Of a stretch of 64,000 nt of DNA, positions 43,781-54,830 are shown piece after piece. Position 1 is the stretch's first letter, and the number at the start of each line of letters is the position of its first letter. A program made the position numbers and the translations under genes. The DNA is from Armigeres subalbatus (lineage: Eukaryota; Arthropoda; Insecta; Diptera; Culicidae). The DNA lies in NCBI RefSeq assembly GCF_024139115.2, contig NC_085140.1, forward strand, positions 331,945,953 to 332,009,952, given 5' to 3'. The notes below the pieces were generated by a model. That model saw only the letters and a program-made list of their open reading frames with translations. It was not told where the DNA came from and did not search any database.

Positions 43781-44904
43781 CTAATTCTGATTATAGGCAA
43801 ACGAGATCGAAGTGCGCCATGCGTTGAGTAGGACGTGTTTTTATCCTTGTGCGTCAAAATTTTCAAACCACCCATTAGCGAAAGTTTTCCGAATTTACAT
43901 GTTCCTACCCACGGATTCCATAAGTGATGAAGGTTGAATTATGAAATGTATGAATTAAGAGTAGGCATCATGGAGTAACGGTGAAACGGCGACGGAAAAT
44001 TGTTTAAGAAACGATGCTGTTTTCGAGAGTGCAACAGCGTTATGGCGTAGTGGTATCATGCAGTCCGTTAAGTATCTTATTCTATTTTGAATTATGTTGC
44101 TGTTTAATCTTCCATATCGCTTTTTGCACACCTGTCCCATTGTACTGGCGGTCTTTAAATTAAGTTCCTCCTCAACAGTTTTTTTAGCTAGAACTGTGCA
44201 AATGTTTGAACATTATCATGTCATATGGCAGAAATTTAGCTTTTCTCCATTGTATTAACTAATCCACACTTTCTATTGCCATCGTATAGGGTAAGACACC
44301 CAGAGGTCGCCCTGATCCAGGTTTTCGTTAACTTAGTTTGGAGTCTTCATTTCTCGAGGACTGCTTGTATGTATTTTTTGCGTGCGATGACTGTGTAATA
44401 AGCCTTCTGACGCTTATCTTATTACCGTATTATTGAATCAATTGTAGGTAAAATCTACATTATCGAGTGTATTTCTAGTTATAACAATCTTGCTTACAAA
44501 TACTCTTGAGGTGACAACAAAACTGTTCAGAAAGTTTCGTAATACATGTGACCCAAGACCTTGCGAGTCCCGGAAGAGGAAAGTAAATGTTTTTAAATAT
44601 TAGTTGATATATATACTATACATACACCTTTATAATGATTTATATAAATTATTGTCTACCTATTAAATAATATACACAGTTCAAATATTTTACATCACAT
44701 ATAATTCAAACTTCGCTGATATCAAATTTCAATATGCTTCAAATATTTAATACTCCACAATTCATTTCCTATTTCATATTTTTTCCTATTTCCATTTCCT
44801 ATTATATTTGTTTTATTCAAATTTGTGTTGCATTTATGTTTAATTTATGCATAAGTATCCTTGCGTTGCAGAAGATACATGGACGGTACCTTAGATAAAT
44901 TTAA

Positions 44905-45425
44905 ATGAACAAACGTCCATTTCGAGCGGTCGATTGTTTAAACACGCAATGGATGAACATTAAACAGTTTTGAAGAAATAGTGGTGAGTCCGATTTAATC
45001 GAAATTGAAATGAACAATCACTTATTTTGAGCAATTGATTGTTTGTCCTCGCGATGGATGAACAATTGCGAACAATCATACAAAGTTCTGCAAAACATGT
45101 AGTTTTACAAATCAGTCACTTAAACGATCTCTGCAAAAACTCACCCCAATTCCAAACTTCCGATGAATACTCGTAATGGCAGAGGACTCCTCACCTTTCA
45201 CCAAGCCCTTTGCGTTAAAGAAATAAGGATTGGGTTTGTGTTTTAGTTCAAATTTAATTGAACAATCAGTTACTTTGGGCGATTGATTGTTTATTCTCGC
45301 AATGTATAAACAATTAAACTTGTATGATGAAATAATGACGTGGGCGCTTCGTCTAAAATTCAAATGAACAGTCGCTCACTTAGAGCGATTGATTTTTTAT
45401 CCTCACGATGAATTAATTAGTAAGG
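44905..45425 (+). repeat. Degenerate tandem units with GATTGATTGTTT landmark
   Basis: AACAAACGTCCATTTCGAGC-GGTCGATTGTTT near 44910, then AACAATCACTTATTTTGAGC-AATTGATTGTTT, AACAATCAGTTACTTTGGGC-GATTGATTGTTT and AACAGTCGCTCACTTAGAGC-GATTGATTTTTT recur near 45015, 45260 and 45365. Each is followed by CTCGCGATGGATGAAC-type text. One or two units between have eroded or been lost. Confidence 0.7.
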
Positions 45426-45829
45426 AGTCATATTAGGTTTTAATCACTCATGTGAAGTTTAGCAGATCGTTCACCATAACGACCACCAACTACAAACCTG
45501 TCCCAATTCCAAACTCCTGCTCATGTTCTAGTCCACTTTATCATGCTGTAAGTATATGTTTATGTTATGGTGTATTTGTGGAAAATAACTGAGAATCCAA
45601 GTGGTACTGTTCAATATTTGGTATAAATACAAACGCACATTAAACAATTAATAATGCTATTCAAAGCAATGTTCTCAAACATCATTGGTATCTGATTTGC
45701 TGTCTTATTTCATTTCCTTCTCTATAATCCGATTGATGAATCCACACGAAAATATTAACCATTTTTTTCACGTGGTTTGCGTGAGAGTTTTCGTTAAATG
45801 GCTTATGTGCATATAGCGCTCAGAATGAT

Positions 45830-46170
45830 CACCAAAATGTTTTGTTCCGCGTTGTGCGAATGAGCAAATTAAGTAACAAATACAGAACGATCACGCGATC
45901 TTCGAGATGTTTGTTCTGCTTTGTGTGGGTGGATGGATTAATCAACAAATGAAATGTTAGTGCGCGTCCGATCGTGTTTCCTCTAATAAGCAGAACGATC
46001 CCGCGATCATTGAGATATTTGGTTCTGCGTTGTGCGGGTAATTAAATTAATCAACAAATAAAAATTTAGTGCGTGTTCTATCGTGTTTGTATTAGTACTC
46101 AGAGCGATCGCGCGATCATCGAAATATTTTGTTCTGCTCTGTGCGGTTGATTAGTCGATTAATTAGTGCG
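45830..46170 (+). repeat. Degenerate tandem units related to the 151-bp monomers
   Basis: AACGATCACGCGATCTTCGA, AACGATCCCGCGATCATTGA and AGCGATCGCGCGATCATCGA occur near 45887, 45983 and 46101. Each is followed by TTTGTTCTGC, GTGCGGGT and a run AATTAATCAACAAAT. GTCCGATCGTGTTTC text also matches the monomers at 36063-36540. They precede the shared 3' module in the same way, so they are the same kind of 5' array. Confidence 0.65.
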
Positions 46171-46552
46171 CGTTCGATTGTGTGTTCATCAAAATACACG
46201 CTACACACGGCAAACCGTTTACCAAAACGAACCCTGCTACAATACCTACCCCATGTATCCAACATCCCAGTGATTTCTCGTGGAAGTGCAGATGACTCGT
46301 CGGCTTCCATCAAAGCGAGTATCACGTCAACATTCTCCTACCCATTCCTTAATTGACCTGCATTCGGACACGGCCGGCGCTGGTATTGCTTAATATTTGG
46401 GTCACCAGTTCTTACACATTGAGGATGATGTTAGTCCCAAACATCATCTATTGGTTCTCTGTGTAATTACAGCTGACCTGGCAATAACGGAGTAGCAACC
46501 GTGGGCGGTCAATCATGCTCATGCTCATGCTAATTCTGATTATAGGCAAACG

Positions 46553-47146
46553 GGAGCCTCTCGAAACAACTTCTGTCTTTGATGGTTCACCACATGTGAC
46601 TGACAACCAATTGCAAGATATTTTGTTCGCAATGAACGTGACTCTCCAGCCCTCAATTGTGGTTCGTTTCAGGCGTACTTCGATGTTTTCGAAGCTATTT
46701 AACATTTGCAGGGCCGTTACAACAGTCGCGGATTTCGCGTTTTTGGTAAACATTGCAGATTTGCTCCTCCAGTCACAAAAATCGCAATTCCTTTAAATGT
46801 TGTCGCGAAAATCGAAGATTTGTATTATTGAACGCTTTCGAAAATCGCGATTTTCAAATTTTATGAAATCGGTTGGATTGTGTTTAGAATCGAGTCTTCG
46901 TTTCCCATACTCTCTACAAAGGTTCCTATTTAAAAATGTTATAAATGATGTAGCAAACATCGCAAAAAACTCAAAGGTGCAGCCCAATCGGGTTGGACTA
47001 CGTAGCTATTCGAAATTGGTATATGTGTATGCCATGATTATTTGTGTCTTTTTATTAACATTGAGCAAACTGCTCGGAGGACAACTGAATCAAGAAGTCG
47101 AATAGTTGCTCCCAGTTAGATAGATTTTGAGTCTCCAACCGTGGAA
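46553..47146. other. Intergenic, ORFs of uncertain meaning
   Basis: The plus strand is open from 46515 to 46796 and reads ETTSVFDGSPHVTDNQLQDI and LFAMNVTLQPSIVVRFRR after the insertion point, then FNICRAVTTVADFAFLVNIA. This is protein-like, but the start lies in the retroposon tail, no homology was recognised and the upstream flank (before 43781) does not continue the frame. Left as unassigned. Confidence 0.3.
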
Positions 47147-47359
47147 TTAACATGACTCATCGGCCTCATTGCTGCTGAAGCCACACGACTGGTTTTCATT
47201 GGAGGACATCAAAAACACCATCCTCAAAAATGTCCGGAATAAAGGAGAAATAAATAAAATCAAAAGTAGCGTCAAACCAAACCCAAACATATTTATTTGA
47301 AACGTTTGGTTTTCGCCCGCAATGGAAGCGTACGTGGCAAAGAACGAGGAGAACTCCAA
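47147..47359 (-). CDS. Possible small single-pass membrane protein ORF
   Basis: A minus-strand frame of 70 codons without ATG at its start. The first ATG is at codon 24 and would give about 47 residues: MFGFGLTLLLILFISPLFRT as a hydrophobic segment, then FLRMVFLM, and a polar acidic tail ending NEADESC. The ATG context is AATAAATATG. Upstream is the GC-rich text GCTCGCGCGCGCCGG, which another frame opens as MARARRKAA then stop. Unrecognised. Either a microprotein with an upstream ORF, or chance in AT-rich DNA. Its closeness to the secreted ORF at 48089 is noted. Confidence 0.22.
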   Translation of the reverse strand: MEFSSFFATYASIAGENQTFQINMFGFGLTLLLILFISPLFRTFLRMVFLMSSNENQSCGFSSNEADESC

Positions 47360-47930
47360 GAATTAAGCTGCTTTCCGGCGCGCGCGAGCCATTTTGATCG
47401 GGATTTCGCAGACAACGAACCTTCGGAGAAAGACAAATTCTAAGAATCCTATGAAATGTTGGTTATCTAAGATGCGTATTGTTGTGAAGTTGTGAAACTG
47501 TTGTGTTGTGAACGACAGAAATTTGACTCAAGACGAAGTTTTTGCATACAACAAAACATTATCTGTTGGCATCTGTCTGTCCGAGCGACCTTCGCCGATG
47601 GGTGGTTGCTGTAGATAGTTTCCACTGAGGTGGCGTCTTCATTGATTTTATACAAAAGAAGGTTGATCCGACTATCCGAAATAAACTTTCTTCAAAGTGT
47701 AAAACTAAAACGTAAATAGCGAATTTAATAGCGCATCGAAGGGAGATAATGTAGTAAATTTGAATGGATGGAATCACTAACAGCAACCAAGCCAAACGCC
47801 GATGCCACCGAAACAGTCCATTTTCGTAATTAAACCTTTCTTTTCAGAAAATGCTGGTCCTTAGAAGAACCAATTTTCTTTCCCCAATGCGCCTTTCCAA
47901 CTAACTGACACCACAATTTGCAATAAATTT

Positions 47931-48089
47931 TCAGCATCGCCACTGGTGGTGCGGGATCGCAACAGTACTATTGTTATAGTCAACCACTTCTTCATATGAA
48001 ATGCTGATTCGTTGAGGTTGAATGATCTGCAGCAACAAACCGAGCACGAAAACCAATGCGATGGATTTCGTTGAAAATGTTACCAGCAT
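47931..48089 (-). CDS. Predicted short secreted protein, 52 residues
   Basis: On the minus strand, ATG at 48089-48087 opens 52 codons to TGA at 47933-47931. Residues 1 to about 24 (MLVTFSTKSIALVFVLGLLL then QIIQ) have the basic residue, hydrophobic core and polar end of a signal peptide. The rest is short: PQRISISYEEVVDYNNS with an NNS glycosylation site, then TVAIPHHQWRC. Ahead of it lies a GC-richer leader (ACGCAGAGCGGACGCATCAA) with TCAGTT (Inr-like, +1 at 48155) and GGACG at +27, one base short of the ideal DPE spacing. In-frame sequence upstream is also open, but the leader features favour this ATG. No AATAAA is close, so it may be a first exon. No family recognised. Confidence 0.42.
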   Translation of the reverse strand: MLVTFSTKSIALVFVLGLLLQIIQPQRISISYEEVVDYNNSTVAIPHHQWRC

Positions 48090-48128
48090 TATGCTGTGTC
48101 CGCTGCGCTGCGATCGCTTTGATGCGTC

Positions 48129-48160
48129 CGCTCTGCGTGAAATCTTGTTCAAACTGAGGA
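48129..48160 (-). promoter_or_regulatory. Candidate Inr/DPE-type core promoter for the secreted ORF
   Basis: Minus-strand TCAGTT matches the dipteran initiator TCAKTY, with A+1 at 48155. GGACG falls at +27 to +31, close to but one base off the +28 position of the downstream promoter element. No TATA box is present at -30. The distance from +1 to the ATG is 66 bases. Confidence 0.35.
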
Positions 48161-48339
48161 TTAGATCCAAACCCGCAAGTGATTGATTTTTGATGTCTGT
48201 GTTAGTGATGCATGTACGTGATTGGTTGGTTAACCTATTTCTAAACTTTTTATCAATTATCAATAATAAATAGTTCAAAACCAGTATTTTCATATAAATA
48301 CAAAGAAGCGTTGACTCATCCTTGATCGAAAGTTCCAAA

Positions 48340-50015
48340 AAAATTTAAAATCCATCGAGAAACGGCAGAGATATTAAAGTTTAAAGTCTATCATATTTTC
48401 GTGACGGTCCTCGATTTTCGCAATCGTAAAATGTACCCCAATATAAAAAAGTCCTACGTCAAAATATTACGTTTTGAGGAACGAATCTTTTGCACTCCAA
48501 GGGTGTTATCATCCGGATCGAATGCATTGATCGTTCTAACTACTTGCTATTTAGTCCATTGACATACATAGCTCAATGCCCATCATATTTGACTATTGAC
48601 GAGTGAAAAACTTACGAACTTTACGAACTGCTTACACTGAATCGCGCAAATTCTGCACACCCCTCTGCTCGAATATGCGCAGTGATTCTTGAAGTCGTCG
48701 ACAGGTTTCTTAGACAATCCCCGCTGACTTTGCATTCATTTCTGTCCGCCCCTGCATCCTTTTGTAGAGTTCTTCAAGCTTTGTTGGTTAAAATTTTAGA
48801 ACCATTCTCTAGAATCAGTTTGAAAAAGTCTGGTCCCATTACTAGATCTTGTTTATTGGATTCAGTAGACATTATCACAATATACAGCGCACTTAACTCC
48901 AATCTTCTTTTATTTAGAAAACAGCATCTTGTATCTAGTTATTTCTCCATTATGTGGGGAGAATTGAACTAAATGGATAACTGGCGATAACTAAGATGTT
49001 TGTTTAGACATAATTTGATTAAGACAAAAGATTTAAATTCACTCTGTTTTCCCTCTATTCCTGATATAAGATTATGTATCTATTTTTTTGACATTATAAG
49101 GGGAAAATCGGGCGAAACAGACAAAACTAAATGTCCGAAAATGAGGATATATCCTCCGTTCCGTACTACAGCCATTATAATATGAGTACTATGCAAATCT
49201 GTTTGATATGGTTGAAAAAAGTGAGATTACTTTATGTATTTTTGTATTTCCCATGAAAATAGAGGAGAAATGGGCGAAATAGACCACTTGCCGAAGTCTG
49301 ACCAACACGAAGCCAACACTATTTGATTCTACGCTATTTTTACGTTCAAAAACGCTATTTTGCAGTGTTTATGTGGCGGCCTTTCAAGTGCTATTTTGGA
49401 TCCCCTTTTCCCACTGTGAAATCTGCCAGCTTTATTGAAACTTGTGATTATCTTGTGGTATATCTTTAAAATATTGAAAATTTATATGAAACACTTCAAA
49501 ACATTTAAGCGCAAAAATGTAGGCTAAAAAATTGGGAAACATTAACCACACTAAGTCGGATCCAACAGATGAAATCGAGAAAGGCATCATCATCACTGGG
49601 GAATAAATTAGGGTTTTTTAGTGAAAATTTTAAATTGTTGTGTCCAACAATGTTCATATTTTGAGTTATGCCAGTTTTGTGCGAAACCAGTGACATAAGT
49701 AATCGAATAGTAACACAATTCTGACTGATATTGTTGATATTGTGACTTGTACATAACCTTTCCGATTTTTATCACGAGTTTTGCAGAAACCATGTAGGCA
49801 ATCGTAGCATATCCAAAAAACGCTTTTTGATGCCAGGGCACATTTTGTTGTCTCAGATCAACCAACACAAGCAGCATGTAACCGCTTCGCGCAATTGCCG
49901 TCGCATATTCTGAATGGTTCAACTTTTCAATTGAGGTATACTCCCCGAACCGAATTACGTTGTTATTTCACATAAATCCAGCAAAAGTAACGCAAGAGAG
50001 AGAAACAAGTCAACT
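48340..50015. other. Intergenic, nothing recognised
   Basis: AT-rich, single-copy looking. The ORFs at 48682 and 49608 have no domain text or splice context. GAGGAGAAATGGGCGAAATAGACC near 49261 echoes GGGGAAAATCGGGCGAAACAGACA near 49100, a weak direct repeat. Confidence 0.35.
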
Positions 50016-50860
50016 AGCTTCTTTGGCAATTCCTTTTGGGGCTCCTTCGAGAATTTCTCGAAAAAATCTTACGGAAAAACCTTTGTACAATACTTTGTAG
50101 ATTTCTTTAGAAATTCTTTTGAAATTTCTTCAATAATTTGTTTAGAAATCTTTGGAAATTTCTTTACGAATATCTCTAAATTTTAATTCGGTAATTTTTT
50201 CAGAGAAACTTCAGAGGAATTATTCCGGAAATTTGTTGTGAAACTTTTTCGGGAGTTCTTTCAAAACTTCTTAAAAAAATTCTTTCATTAAATCATTTGG
50301 AAATTCGTTTACGTGTTCCTTTAGAAATTCCTATAGCAATTGCCTCGGAAATGTTTTTATAAATTCCTTTGCAAACTCCTTCAGGAGTTTCTTTGGAAAT
50401 TCCTTTAGGAATTCGTTCGAAAATACAGTTGATGTAAAAGTATAAGTTGGCTTGGACCTAGCAGCCAAAGTACCAGTACTATAAGAATAAGTCTCAAACC
50501 TATAATGGTGATGAAACCAAACATGCACAACAGCATGATGGACAATAAACGGCCAAGTTAAGCTAATCGAAGCATATTTTGGTTAAATTCAATAAATTCC
50601 TTTAGGATTTCCTTCAGGTTTATTTTTCTGAAATTTAAAATGAAAATATAAATTTCTTTCGGAACTCCTTCGGGAATTTATTTAGAAATTTACTTTGGAA
50701 TCTCTCTTAGGAATTCGTTGGAGAATATGTACCTTAATAAATTTGTTTGAAAATTTGTCTAGAAATTCTTTTGAAAAATCTAGTAGGAATTCTTTAATTT
50801 CTTAAAGAATCCGTTCGAAAATTCCCTAAAAATTATTTTGGGGACTCATCCTAGAACTAG
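50016..50860. repeat. Degenerate GGAAATTCCTTT short-period repeat
   Basis: Runs such as TCCTTTAGAAATTCC, TTCTTTGGAAATTC and TCCTTCGGGAATTT recur every 15-30 bp on the plus strand, in the same style as 23500-24900 and 58260-58690. It is broken at 50420-50600 by unique text. ORFs follow the repeat. Confidence 0.6.
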
Positions 50861-50896
50861 AAGGGGACACAGCAAAAAATAGTAAATTATGCTAAT

Positions 50897-51318
50897 ATCC
50901 TTCGGAAAGTCCTCCGGAAATTCCCTCGGAAGTTCTTCCAGGAATTTCTCAACACATTTTTAATTGCATGAATCGATTGATACGTTTGTTCAATGTTATG
51001 GCTCATTTTCATCTTCTGAGAGTTTTACTCATGGTGTATTGATCACCGAGGAAAATCTTTCAAGTCTTTCAAGTCAGCACTTTGCACCACTACCGGACCC
51101 ATATAAAATCCTTCGGAAAGTCCTCCGGAAATTCCCTCGGAAGTTCTTCCAGGAATTTCTCAACACATTTTTAATTGCATGAATCGATTGATACGTTTGT
51201 TCAATGTTATGGATTATTTTCATCTTCTGAGAGTTTTACTCATGGTGTATTGATCACCGAGGAAAATCTTTCAAGTCTTTCAAGTCAGCACTTTGCACCA
51301 CTACCGGACCCATAGGTA
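50897..51318 (+). repeat. Recent tandem duplication, two 211-bp units
   Basis: ATCCTTCGGAAAGTCCTCCG starts at 50897 and again at 51108, a step of 211 bp. The two units agree almost completely over their length (GGCTCATTTTC against GGATTATTTTC is one difference). Each begins with the short-period AATTCC repeat and ends CACTACCGGACCCATA. The near identity means a young duplication or an assembly artefact. Confidence 0.9.
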
Positions 51319-52004
51319 AAGGTAAGTTAGAATGGAGAAAAGTATATACATACGTTTTTTTTTTTCTAGATTCTTGTCTTAGATGATCAGACCTAGATCG
51401 ATCGACGAGCATGCTCTAGATCGTATGAATGAAAGATACCAAGTTCTTGTTTACTATATAATAAAAGAGACTTTACTACACTACACATTTCGAACATACT
51501 ACAAACAACTGGGTACTGCTAATTTCATGAAATCTGCTCTAGACTTTGCTTTTTAAGTCTGCAGGCGTTTTCTCTGGGGATTTGTTTGGATTATTTCAAG
51601 ACAAAATTTTCAAAACTTAGGGGGAATGACGGCTTTGGCAGGTTTTGTTCTATTATTGGCAGGGGTTTTTTTATGACTGACTAGGCTCAAATTTGGCCTG
51701 AACATTCTTTGCATACCATCAACAGGTAGCGGAAACCTTCACCTACCTATTGGTTGAGTTAGTTTGCGTTCACAAAAAAAAATGTTGCGGTGGAAACTAC
51801 CATTCCAAGGGTTATTTTAAGATTACGCACCGACGATTTTCAGCAGATAACAAACCCGTTTGATTTTACCATGCGCGCAGTAAAAATCAACGGTGGTCCC
51901 TGTGGAATGTTGTCACATGAACTGAATCACTGGTGAATTTCTCTGAAACCATGGTTAATTTAACTAAAATTTTATAGTAGTTTAAAAAACAAGGCGTAGT
52001 CTAC
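51319..52004. other. Spacer with possible outer MITE ends
   Basis: Unique AT-rich DNA. CACAAAAAAAAATGTTGCGG near 51772 and the inverted CCATGGATTTTTTTTTTCTG near 52125 may be decayed ends of a larger element enclosing the hairpin at 52005-52102. The match is weak. Confidence 0.3.
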
Positions 52005-52102
52005 TGGGTCAAACACAATTGATACGTTTGCGTGCGTTTTGACACTTTTCCCATGGAAAAACTGTCAAAACGCACGCAAACGTACCAATTGTGTTTGACC
52101 CA
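52005..52102. mobile_element. 98-bp hairpin MITE
   Basis: TGGGTCAAACACAATTGATA at 52005 pairs with TACCAATTGTGTTTGACCCA ending 52102. The stem is about 40 bp with one mismatch (GTTTGCGTGCGTTTTGACA inside), and the loop is CTTTTCCCATGGAAAAAC-like text that can itself pair. No coding content. Confidence 0.85.
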
Positions 52103-52149
52103 TACGAAATAGTAACTTTTACCATGGATTTTTTTTTTCTGTGTGGGAG

Positions 52150-52400
52150 AGCTATCAGATTCGCCAAAACGTCGTTTGAATCTTTGTTTACAAAAGCAGA
52201 TATGTCGTTTTGAAAATTTTGTCTTGATTTAAATATTTGAAATTCCTCTGATTGTGTAGGTAATTCCTGTTCATTATTCTTCCGGGACTCGCATGGTCCT
52301 GGATCATTCAAGCAGTCTTCGCTCTTGTGAACGACAAGCGTGATTTTTTCGAAGCTGTTGAAGTTTTTACAATGGTGCGAGTCAAGGAAGGTTAAGGCTC
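52150..52400 (-). CDS. Coding-like open frame or exon, unknown
   Basis: The minus-strand frame is open from after a TAA (about 52390) and reads KTSTASKKITLVVHKSEDC, LNDPGPCESRKNNEQELPTQ, SEEFQIFKSRQNFQNDISAF and VNKDSNDVLANLIALPH before it runs into the A-rich and MITE sequence at about 52145. A possible acceptor ACTTCAACAG precedes CTTCGAAAAAATC at about 52360, after a pyrimidine-rich run. Hydrophilic, with Asp/Asn/Glu-rich text. No domain recognised. It lies 2.4 kb downstream of the minus-strand exon 1 at 54831, so it could be a later exon of that gene, but phase and donor were not established. Confidence 0.27.
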
Positions 52401-54820
52401 ATGCGTTTTCTAAAAACTAGATGGAGCCCAATGCGATTATGATAATATGAATCATTACAAATAATATTTATTCATTGTTAAGGCGAGAGTTTTTTCGCCG
52501 TGGAGCGTGTTTACTAGATCCCGATGAAACATATTGTGCTCAACGCTAGCTTGCTTCTAACTTCCGTGTCTTCTCTTTTATCACGACTTTGAAGTCATTC
52601 ATCAGTTGAGAGCAGTTCGAAATTCCGTAGGTCCGCTGGATGAAATTATAGTCAGTCTCGAGCTCCTGTTTCTCCGAACCCTCTAGGCTCTGCTGCCTCA
52701 ACGGATATACATTTGATAAGAAACACTCCTTTTGCTATCCCGCCAGTAGTGCAAATTTCAAACCCGAAGATTTCACGAAATTCTTTGGAAAATTCTTTAA
52801 AAAAAACGATAAGTGGATATTAAAACCACAAAACCTCGAAGTTAATAATTATAAAAGTGCATAATGTACACAAATATTCGAGGTGGTTATGCCCCAGTTA
52901 GGGAATGAGAGAATATTACGCCATAACTAAGACATATTGGATCAGGAACGTTTAGTGTAATACATGTTATTGCATTTTTTTAATCATTCTGGTTATCATT
53001 ATGTCCATCCATTGATTAACGAAAAATAGTCTTTCAATTAAAGATGCATTCCGCTGTACAAGAAATTTATTGAATCTCACTCAAAACAATGTTAGATTGC
53101 CCAGCAGAAACTAATGTTCAGCTAACCGGTATTCATTTGTTGAGATTTCACTGAAATATATTTTCAGGCAGTTCAGGATATTCAGGCTGTAAAAATCGCG
53201 AATGAATTGATACACAATTAGCCTTAAATCGAATTGTTTAGACTAGTCAAGTCTACACATAAACAGCCATCACTTGGAGGAATCCTAAACAATGATAGAA
53301 TCGACTATATTTATCAGCTACTTGTCAATATTGGTGTGTGAAGAAGCACATCATGGATGTATTTCAAAGATCAAAGCGGCCAAGCTTGATGTCAAGCGTT
53401 GTCGCATATTTCACAGAAATAATCAATACTTAACTTCATTAACACGTTTAAGTTATAGAACGGGGACATCTCGTACCAAACGCTCCGTTTACAATATTAT
53501 TTGATGATTGATAAATCGTTGGGAGTGACTCAGATAAAAAGATTAATATTCACTCAGTTTTCGAAGTCTTGGGATGAGACACAGTTTTTAGTTTAGTGTC
53601 AAAATTGTTATTAACAAAAATTAAAACGACTGAAGTGTAATTGTTGTAAAACATGAGTTATAAACACTAATCACTTTTCAACTATAAGATCCTGAAAAAA
53701 AGTGTCGTTTCGTGGAAACGTGATTCGCATATAAATATGCAAACGAATTTCATCATCTTTTCTCAACCAGTCACGGGTATAAACAAAGTCCCACATTCTT
53801 CTCCACTAACAGCTGACCACAGCAACAGCAGTATCACACCATCTGTTTTTCTCCTTGTTTCTTATCAAAACACTCAGTTTCACAACATTGCACAGTACAG
53901 CGGAAAAATTCATCGCGAAAGAGTCACCTTGGCTGAACACAAAACATTCACACCACAATAGATGCAGCTTACATTTCAGTCGCACAACGAATCCCATTTT
54001 CACGGTCTCCACACTTGACCACTAATTGGTAACATTAAATTAAATTTTCTTTCCTATGTGTAGAGAAGCAATGAACAATGGTGTATGTGTAGAGATCACT
54101 CGCAACTCTGAATTCACCATATCCGTGTTGTGTACAATATCGTAATGAAGTCATCTGACATGTTATTTCAGGTGATATGATGATACTGTCGCTTAGACTT
54201 CAAGAAGGCACGTCTAGAAAATGCGCGCGCGCATCCCTCAAGTACGTGGTTATCAGGGTGGTTCACATCCGCATGCAAAAAAATCTAGCAATCGAGAGAA
54301 CTTTTATACATTGTGATATGTATAATAGCTCTTGTAACTCAATTTCAAATGCGAATCTCAGTTTTGTTTTGAATTTCACAGGTATGTTTGAAAATTACTG
54401 GTTCTCAAACATTTATTCATCAAAAGTTATAGTAACACATAATTGCGTAACATGAAATTGGGAATTATTTTCAAATCCCAATCTGACGAAATTCACTCAA
54501 TAATCCACCCTGATGTATGAATGCACTTTGTCAACACAAACAGGTTGTGTTTCCTTTGAGTTATAGTGTTGATACTGGTGGTATTGGTGATTATTTTTAC
54601 TCCACCAGTGTGTGTCTGCGTGTACACGACCGTGTTTTCATTCGACGTAGTAGGCCGTTGGTAGTTGTGAGCATAAATATGAGGTCACTTTTAGCATCAA
54701 ACAATGATTCGAAACAATAAAGGAAGAGCTTCACTGAGCTTGTCGTCGCCTACTGCGATGAGCACAGTTTGTGGTTTGAATTTTTGCACCTCATGATGAT
54801 AAAATGATATAAGCTGAAAA
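52401..54820. other. Intergenic or intronic sequence
   Basis: No repeats stand out. A 70-codon plus-strand ORF at 53292 (MIESTIFISYLSILVCEEAH, later VKRCRIF and TKRSVYNII) has an AAACAATGA start and a leader-like N-terminus but nothing else to support it. If the minus-strand exon 1 is real, this is its first intron. Confidence 0.35.
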
Positions 54821-54830
54821 GGCTACTTAC

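Larger units (their letters stand above)
43781..46552 (+). mobile_element. 2.7-kb retroposon-like insertion with 23-bp target duplication
   Basis: An identical 23-bp sequence starting CTAATTCTGATTATAGGCAA is found at 43781-43803 and 46530-46552. The right copy follows a (ATGCTC)n tail and the shared 3' module (GGACACGGCCGGCGCTGGTA, CTGGCAATAACGGAGTAGCA). So this whole segment entered as one retroposed unit. It contains two internal arrays (44910-45420 and 45830-46170) and no long ORF. The 5' end is AGATCGAAGTGCGCCATGCG. The structure suggests a longer relative of the 36063 element, possibly a non-autonomous LINE derivative. Confidence 0.75.

Noticed and set aside
53292..53504. Neuropeptide-like precursor (70 codons with KR sites)
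   Set aside because: Signal peptide is weak, the dibasic sites do not define repeated or amidated peptides, and no gene context exists.
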